From Candidatus Omnitrophota bacterium (lineage in GTDB: Bacteria > Omnitrophota > Gorgyraeia > Zapsychrales > Fredricksoniimonadaceae): DNA of 39,019 nucleotides. The notes below the pieces were generated by a model. It saw nothing but the letters and a program-made list of their open reading frames with translations. It did no database searches and was not told the origin of the DNA. Positions 35,260 to 39,019 of the stretch are shown piece after piece (within the stretch, counting starts at the first letter, position 1; every line of letters begins with the position of its first letter). The stretch covers positions 1-39,019 of the forward strand of contig JAGWOI010000020.1 in the NCBI GenBank assembly GCA_028870995.1. The letters run 5' to 3'. The translations under genes and the position numbers were made by a program.

Positions 35260-35799
35260 CTAATGTTGGTCTTTCTTTTTATGGTATTCGTCAAGTAAGC
35301 GGCGAATGTCAACAGTTGAATTCTTGGCAATTTGGGAACAGACAAAGATCAACAGTGAAAACTGCCAAACATCGTCAGGCCCACGGATCAAGCCGGTGGC
35401 AGTGTTCTCTTCCCTTTGCAAGCGATTGCCGTAAACGCCGATAGCGTCTTGTATTTTACCTTCAAAAACATCCAAAGCGGAAATTTTATTGTCATATTTC
35501 ATGGAAGGCAGGGTGATGCCCCTGACCAACAGGAAATTGATCATGCTGTCTTCCTTGAAAGAATCCCCGTCTTCAAAAGCGAAACCTTCCAGTTGCGGGA
35601 TATGCGGCGGCAGGATCAGGGACGGGCGGTGCACCAGCACCTCTCCGCTGCGCACAACAGTGTCCCCTTCGTTGACCGAGGAGGGAGACAAAAGAATATA
35701 AGGTACATGTGTTTCGCTGAAAGTCTGCAGGCCGATGATCCTCGAACGGATAATTTCGGTTTCCTGCAAAGCTTTTTCCCACGCTGAGGTGATATCCAT
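35260..35799 (-). CDS. Conserved-looking 179-aa protein, function unknown
   Basis: I do not recognise this protein. It is soluble with no signal peptide or membrane helix. Visible features are an N-terminal helical part, SPSSVNEGDTVVRSGEVLVH and LILPPHIPQLEGFAFED in the middle, and FLLVRGITLPSMKYDNK. The second half has TGLIRGPDDVWQFSLLIFVCSQIAKN and ends in a charged helix. It starts 6 bases after the pseudopilin-like gene ends and is 3 bases before the CpaF ATPase, so the three are surely co-expressed. A cytoplasmic partner of the ATPase is inferred from context only. Confidence 0.75.
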   Translation of the reverse strand: MDITSAWEKALQETEIIRSRIIGLQTFSETHVPYILLSPSSVNEGDTVVRSGEVLVHRPSLILPPHIPQLEGFAFEDGDSFKEDSMINFLLVRGITLPSMKYDNKISALDVFEGKIQDAIGVYGNRLQREENTATGLIRGPDDVWQFSLLIFVCSQIAKNSTVDIRRLLDEYHKKKDQH

Positions 35800-35805
35800 A
35801 AGACT

Positions 35806-36213
35806 TTAATGAATTCTTATCCTCAAATTCGATACCAGGGTTACGTCGCTTTTGGCTTCTATGCGGATTTCCAGAATATTGGGGCTCTGTTTCAGGCGGC
35901 GCACCCGCAGCGCGGCAATATGATCCGCCACCAAGAACCTGGTCTTGCCGTTGATATGGAACAGATTCCCTTCCTTAATAATATATTCAGGATCGCCGTG
36001 CCACCGGCCGTCCACCGGGGTTTTCAAGAGCGCATCATTCCTGTTCTCGCTTAAATCCAGGAACAAACTTTCCAGCACCTTCCTTATGTCCTTGGCTAGA
36101 ACCACCTTCCGGTTGTATTCTTGAAAATGCTTAATTTTAAAAAAAGTAAGCACCATCAAAATAACAAACGGGATAAACAGGCAAACGTAGATGATTTTCA
36201 GTTTATTAGACAT
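35806..36213 (-). CDS. Membrane-anchored pseudopilin-like protein
   Basis: A 135-aa protein with one N-terminal helix (about residues 7-28, IIYVCLFIPFVILMVLTFF). A domain follows with the pattern of GspJ/PilW-type minor pseudopilins: DIRKVLESLFLDLSENRND, then YIIKEGNLFHINGKTRFLVADHIAALRVRRL and a strand-rich C-terminus. The canonical G/FTxxE prepilin cleavage motif is absent, so it may not be processed like a pilin. I place the start at the ATG at 36213, which has a perfect GGAGGAG just upstream. The open frame to 36342 runs through the tRNA relic and is rejected. Assignment to pseudopilins rests on pattern and adjacency to a CpaF ATPase. Confidence 0.65.
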   Translation of the reverse strand: MSNKLKIIYVCLFIPFVILMVLTFFKIKHFQEYNRKVVLAKDIRKVLESLFLDLSENRNDALLKTPVDGRWHGDPEYIIKEGNLFHINGKTRFLVADHIAALRVRRLKQSPNILEIRIEAKSDVTLVSNLRIRIH

Positions 36214-36228
36214 AAACTCCTCCAAATC

Positions 36229-36272
36229 TGGCGGAGAGGGTGAGATTCTGGCCTCAAATAATGCTCTCTCCG
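36229..36272 (-). other. tRNA-Ser 3'-end relic, probable attachment site (attL)
   Basis: On the minus strand positions 36248-36229 read GAATCTCACCCTCTCCGCCA. This is the 3' part of a tRNA-Ser gene: part of the T-loop, T-stem strand CTCAC, acceptor strand CCTCTCC, discriminator G and CCA. It matches the tRNA-Ser(GCT) 3' end at 17 of 20 positions. No anticodon or D arm follows, so it is not a tRNA gene. CGGAGAG at 36272-36266 can pair with CTCTCCG at 36238-36232. The site sits between the integrase gene and the host operon, as expected for an attachment junction. Confidence 0.6.
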
Positions 36273-36296
36273 TCGATAAATCAACATTTGACCCTT

Positions 36297-36325
36297 CAGA
36301 TTTTGACAGATTTTGACAAAATCTG
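36297..36325. repeat. Tandem CAGATTTTGA repeats with an inverted copy
   Basis: CAGATTTTGA occurs twice in tandem (36297-36306 and 36307-36316). The second copy forms a perfect palindrome CAGATTTT-GAC-AAAATCTG (36307-36325). They lie between the integrase stop and the tRNA relic. They could be integrase arm-type sites, or the palindrome could be a terminator-like hairpin for the integrase transcript. Confidence 0.6.
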
Positions 36326-36341
36326 CTTCTTAGATTTTCCA

Positions 36342-37472
36342 TTATGTCTTAACCTTTTTACTTTGTCCATAGGAAAGACTGCTAAACTGGTCCGCAATAT
36401 AATTAGGGTCTAAATGCGTGTATTTGCGCGTCATTACAGGTGACGTGTGCCCCAAAGCCCCCTGGACCAAGGACTCTGCTGCCCCACCCTTTATTGATAA
36501 GCTGGTAAATGTATGCCGCCCCCGATGAAAGGGTTGTTTAGGCGGCAGGCCAGCCTTATCCATAGCCTCAATAGCTGTTACATAACAGCGGTCATAATGG
36601 ATGGGCTTCCCATCCTTGCCGGGAAATAGTAAGGGTGACGGATTATCTTTGACCTCATTCATCCACACTCTCAAAATAACCTCTAACTCTGGATTAAGCG
36701 GCACATAACGGTCTTTTCGGGTCTTGGTGTAATATTGGATACTATCAATGATTTTATTGTGAACATAGATCCGGCGCGAAGAAAACTCAATATCGGTTTT
36801 AAAAAGATGTGTCGACTCTGAAACCCTTAAGCCCGCATAATAAGCAATGGCTGTTATTTCAAAACAGCATTTGTCTATTGGGCGCGGGCCTTGTTTCATC
36901 AGCTTTAATTGTTCAAGAAGTTTGCCCACTTCATCAGGGGTTAAGGTCTCCGGGGAAACATTGTCCGGCTCATCAACCTTTTTTATCTTTGAAACCGGGT
37001 TTTTATCAATCCAGCCATTATCAAGGGTATAAATAAAGAAGTTTGTAAGGATATTCCTCTTATCGTTACGGGTATGCGGATTTAACCCCTTATCAAGAAT
37101 CCCCTGCAAATATTTCTCGACCATCGGTTTTTCAATGTCTTGAAGCAACGGCATTGTCCCTAATTCTTGGACGATAAAATTTTTGAATTCCAAAATTGTG
37201 GCCTTATATTTAATAAAACTCTTTTTAGCCAGTGATCCTCTGGCTATTAAATAAGCGTCTATTGCCTTGTCCAAAGCCGCGTCCGTAAAGGTTTGGTTAT
37301 TGGCCCGGGCATATAACTGCCTTAAATATTCATCCCTTACTCTTTCCGCATCTCTTTTAACGCTCTGGCGCGTATTGTAGTGACGTTTTTTCGGCTTAAG
37401 ATGGGTCGGAATCTTAAAACAGTATGTTTTACCGCCAGGCGGAAGATATAGTTTTACTTGGTTAAATTTCAT
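36342..37472 (-). CDS. Tyrosine recombinase/integrase
   Basis: A 376-aa site-specific recombinase of the phage integrase family. The N-terminal part includes an arm/core-binding domain (about 60-155, with YLIARGSLAKKSFIKYKATI). The catalytic domain has Arg216 (YAGLRVSES), a lysine-containing beta-hairpin (TKTRKDRYVPL), His316 and Arg319 in FHRGRHTFTSL, His342 in LGHTSPVMT and nucleophile Tyr351 (RKYTHL). All catalytic residues are present, so it is probably active. I take the ATG at 37472, overlapping slightly upstream with the excisionase-like gene. The gene is more AT-rich than the neighbouring housekeeping genes. Confidence 0.94.
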   Translation of the reverse strand: MKFNQVKLYLPPGGKTYCFKIPTHLKPKKRHYNTRQSVKRDAERVRDEYLRQLYARANNQTFTDAALDKAIDAYLIARGSLAKKSFIKYKATILEFKNFIVQELGTMPLLQDIEKPMVEKYLQGILDKGLNPHTRNDKRNILTNFFIYTLDNGWIDKNPVSKIKKVDEPDNVSPETLTPDEVGKLLEQLKLMKQGPRPIDKCCFEITAIAYYAGLRVSESTHLFKTDIEFSSRRIYVHNKIIDSIQYYTKTRKDRYVPLNPELEVILRVWMNEVKDNPSPLLFPGKDGKPIHYDRCYVTAIEAMDKAGLPPKQPFHRGRHTFTSLSIKGGAAESLVQGALGHTSPVMTRKYTHLDPNYIADQFSSLSYGQSKKVKT

Positions 37473-37474
37473 AA

Positions 37475-37690
37475 TCAATTTTTAGAATACAGTGTTGGAG
37501 ACGACTTTCTGACCGTTAGCCTTGCGATAGCTTCCTTTATCTGTTGTTCAGTGACCATTCTCCTGCCGTGCCAATTAACATGCTCAATAGAACCATCTTT
37601 AAGGAGATCATTAACCGTATTCTTGCCCAACCCCGTCATTTCCTTTAGCTCTTTAGGGCTATACATCTTAATTCCGCACAATTCGATCAT
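37475..37690 (-). CDS. AlpA/excisionase-type HTH protein
   Basis: A 71-aa DNA-binding protein with a MerR-like/HTH_17 fold: MYSPKELKEMTGLGKNTVNDLL, then a wing with HVNWHGRRMVTEQQIKEAIARL. Such proteins act as excisionases or regulators next to integrases. I choose the ATG at 37690, with AAAGGAGGTGA as ribosome binding site; the open frame continues to 37723, but that start would lie within the leader. It is directly upstream of the integrase (stop at 37475, ATG at 37472), so the two are coupled. Confidence 0.85.
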   Translation of the reverse strand: MIELCGIKMYSPKELKEMTGLGKNTVNDLLKDGSIEHVNWHGRRMVTEQQIKEAIARLTVRKSSPTLYSKN

Positions 37691-37737
37691 CCCATCACCT
37701 CCTTTTGGTAAACCATCACTCAAACAATCTCTTTCAG

Positions 37738-37761
37738 ATAACTAACAGATTTGTTAGTTAT
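37738..37761. promoter_or_regulatory. Operator O1, palindrome between xis and the XRE gene
   Basis: ATAACTAACA and TGTTAGTTAT form a perfect 10-bp inverted repeat around a GATT spacer. It covers the predicted start site of the leftward xis-int promoter. The XRE regulator encoded divergently is the likely binder. Confidence 0.7.
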
Positions 37762-37762
37762 A

Positions 37763-37790
37763 AGTATAAAACGAAACAGAAATATGTCAA
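37763..37790 (-). promoter_or_regulatory. Promoter of the excisionase-integrase operon
   Basis: TTGACA (37790-37785, perfect consensus), 16-bp spacer, TATACT (37768-37763) on the minus strand. The predicted start near 37756 falls inside operator O1, so the operator would block it. Confidence 0.7.
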
Positions 37791-37798
37791 GAAATAAC

Positions 37799-37827
37799 TT
37801 GTTTGTTAGTTTTTTATGAATTATACT
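37799..37827 (+). promoter_or_regulatory. Promoter of the XRE regulator, overlapping operator half-site O2
   Basis: TTGTTT (37799-37804), 17-bp spacer, TATACT (37822-37827). The predicted start falls at about 37834, which is the A of an in-frame ATG, suggesting a leaderless mRNA. TTTGTTAGTT at 37802-37811 repeats one arm of O1 and overlaps the -35, which fits autoregulation. Confidence 0.5.
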
Positions 37828-37833
37828 TCTGGC

Positions 37834-38430
37834 ATGGCAAATATGGGACAAATTATAAGGAAACGGCGCAAATACCTAAAACTTCAAGTTAAGGAATTAG
37901 GCAATAAAGTAGGCGTTGACCCCGTATACATAACACAAATTGAAGTTCATAATAAAATGCCTTCTTTGGAAGTTTACAAAAAGATTGAGAAGGCTTTACT
38001 ACTCCCTCCCTATTATCGCACCCAGTACTTCAGAGAAAAACATCCAGAATATACCAAAAATATGCTCACAGAAGACATTATTAAGCAAGTACGAGATGCC
38101 TCGGTTAAAGACGATCCAAACGCCCCACCCCCTGATACATTTCATGAGGTGGACATGTTTTTTCGCTTTAAAGACCCAACTCCGCAGGAAATCCGGGCGT
38201 TTGTGCTTGATACAGCACATGAATTAAATCCAGAAGTGACTTTAAATGAAAAAACTATCAAGGAACTTGTCTCGATAGTCAAAGATGCCATAAAACACAG
38301 AGATTTACTTAGAAGCGGACGAAGGAAGTTTACTCAAAAGATTGAATCTATCACCAAAGCCAAGGTATTGAAACCCTTGGATCCAAACGTTAAAATCGAC
38401 CCCAACAATATAAAAATCTCCCTATCATAA
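37834..38430 (+). CDS. XRE-family HTH regulator of the mobile element
   Basis: A protein of about 198 aa, the only real plus-strand gene in the window. An N-terminal Cro/CI-type HTH (about residues 1-60: MGQIIRKRRKYLKLQVKELG, VDPVYITQIEV, PSLEVYKKIEKAL) is followed by a charged helical region of unknown family (about 60-198) with no LexA-like peptidase motif. I take the ATG at 37834. An ATG at 37816 in the same frame is possible but has no ribosome binding site, and the predicted promoter would start transcription after it. It is divergent from xis-int and shares the operator region, so it is the likely lysogeny-type repressor of the element. Confidence 0.85.
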   Translation: MANMGQIIRKRRKYLKLQVKELGNKVGVDPVYITQIEVHNKMPSLEVYKKIEKALLLPPYYRTQYFREKHPEYTKNMLTEDIIKQVRDASVKDDPNAPPPDTFHEVDMFFRFKDPTPQEIRAFVLDTAHELNPEVTLNEKTIKELVSIVKDAIKHRDLLRSGRRKFTQKIESITKAKVLKPLDPNVKIDPNNIKISLS

Positions 38431-38447
38431 AGCCCTTAGAATTCTTG

Positions 38448-39019
38448 TTAATGATATATGGAAGAAACCCCAAAATGTTGGCTGATGGATTCATCAGAGA
38501 GCGGCGCGGGCAATTCCATTCCTTTAATCTCATTTAACTGCGCAAGAACATCCCTCATATTCTTTAGCGGCCCGCCACGGAAAGCTAAATAACAGCCCCT
38601 TCGAAAATACGCGCCCATGATAGCCTCATTCTTCATCATCCTACGATCTGATCCTTCAAAATAACCAAGATCTATGACCATCCGGTTAATTGTGCCTATC
38701 ATCACGCGATCAAGGGTTGATGTCACCCGAATCTCTTTCATGCGCTCATTAAAAATCCCAATAACCTCTGCCGGATAATGCTCATCGTAGAGGGCCTTTC
38801 TGAGCCTTTGGCGGAATATGGCCTCAATGGAATTAATATCTTCCCTGCTGACGTCCATGGCAAAAAAACAAAACATGGTCCCAGCGTGAGCAAAGACCAC
38901 ACATTTACGCCTGGGATAAAGCGTAAAAACATGACCATACCATTCATCTAAGGGATGGGCAGATTGCGGCTGGATCGTAATATCTGCCTTTTTAAGCCGT
39001 AGTTCCGTAAGCAATTTTT
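38448..39019 (-). CDS. DUF6933-like protein, 5' end outside window
   Basis: An open frame of at least 188 codons that continues to the right edge. The first possible start in the window is a TTG at 39014, but the sequence (LTELRLKKAD) looks like the interior of the usual N-terminus, so the true start is probably beyond 39019. The N-terminal part matches my memory of DUF6933: HPLDEWYGHVFTLYPRRKCVVFAHAGTMFC, with a C-terminal extension (NEAIMGAYFRRGCYLAFRGG). Function is unknown. It is oriented towards the XRE gene and is probably element cargo. Confidence 0.75.
   Translation of the reverse strand, partial: KLLTELRLKKADITIQPQSAHPLDEWYGHVFTLYPRRKCVVFAHAGTMFCFFAMDVSREDINSIEAIFRQRLRKALYDEHYPAEVIGIFNERMKEIRVTSTLDRVMIGTINRMVIDLGYFEGSDRRMMKNEAIMGAYFRRGCYLAFRGGPLKNMRDVLAQLNEIKGMELPAPLSDESISQHFGVSSIYH

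Noticed and set aside
36297-36325. CRISPR-like repeat
   Set aside because: Only two adjacent 10-bp copies plus an inverted copy, with no spacers and no cas genes.
36214-36342. N-terminal extension of the pseudopilin-like protein
   Set aside because: The extension crosses the tRNA relic and repeats, while a perfect GGAGGAG site sits before the ATG at 36213.

Overview
The window reads as a chromosomal segment of a diderm (LPS-bearing) bacterium, most likely Candidatus Omnitrophota (formerly OP3). The pointers are: a secreted protein at the left edge resembling a family I recall as typical of Omnitrophota; a full Kdo/heptose/Lpt gene set; and a SpoIID/RuvB/QueA cluster in a non-sporulating LPS organism. 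The phylum call is an inference from memory and was not checked by search. Almost every gene lies on the minus strand, so transcription runs from high to low coordinates. No gene-free stretch exceeds about 300 bases.

Right to left (direction of transcription): 36.23-39.02 kb is the left end of an AT-richer integrated element. It has a tyrosine integrase, an AlpA/excisionase-type HTH, a divergently transcribed XRE regulator with palindromic operators, and a DUF6933 gene running off the edge. Its left boundary is a relic of a tRNA-Ser 3' end. From 36.2 to 33.9 kb is a small secretion/pilus-like operon (pseudopilin-like membrane protein, unknown 179-aa protein, CpaF-family ATPase). Next come two tRNA-led units: tRNA-Arg(ACG) > histidine kinase > tadA > crcB > DUF190, then tRNA-Ser(GCT) > AsmA-like protein, followed by a small lipoprotein.

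From 29.5 to 17.6 kb is a long envelope and metabolism run: hldA-like heptose kinase, kdsB, kdsA, kdsD, kdsC, a fused lptC-lptA, lptB, a trigger factor lacking its PPIase domain, clpP, a class V aminotransferase, serA, a membrane protein and purA. A sigma70-like promoter sits ahead of the heptose kinase. At 17.5-16.4 kb an OmpA-like lipoprotein and a coiled-coil membrane protein form a unit closed by an intrinsic terminator.

From 16.35 to 0.78 kb is a housekeeping run: uppS, cdsA, dxr, rseP, an inserted cpaF, a ProRS without its editing insertion, rimP, nusA, infB, trpS, scpA, ruvB, DUF2905, spoIID and queA. A truncated secreted protein gene starts at 613 and leaves the window at base 1.

The most unusual points are the compact or fused versions of conserved proteins (trigger factor, LptC-LptA, ProRS), the two tRNA genes placed within 15 nt of downstream start codons and sharing one promoter architecture, and the integrase end of the genomic island with a readable genetic switch and a tRNA-Ser scar. 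I found no CRISPR array, rRNA operon, transposase or recognisable defence system.
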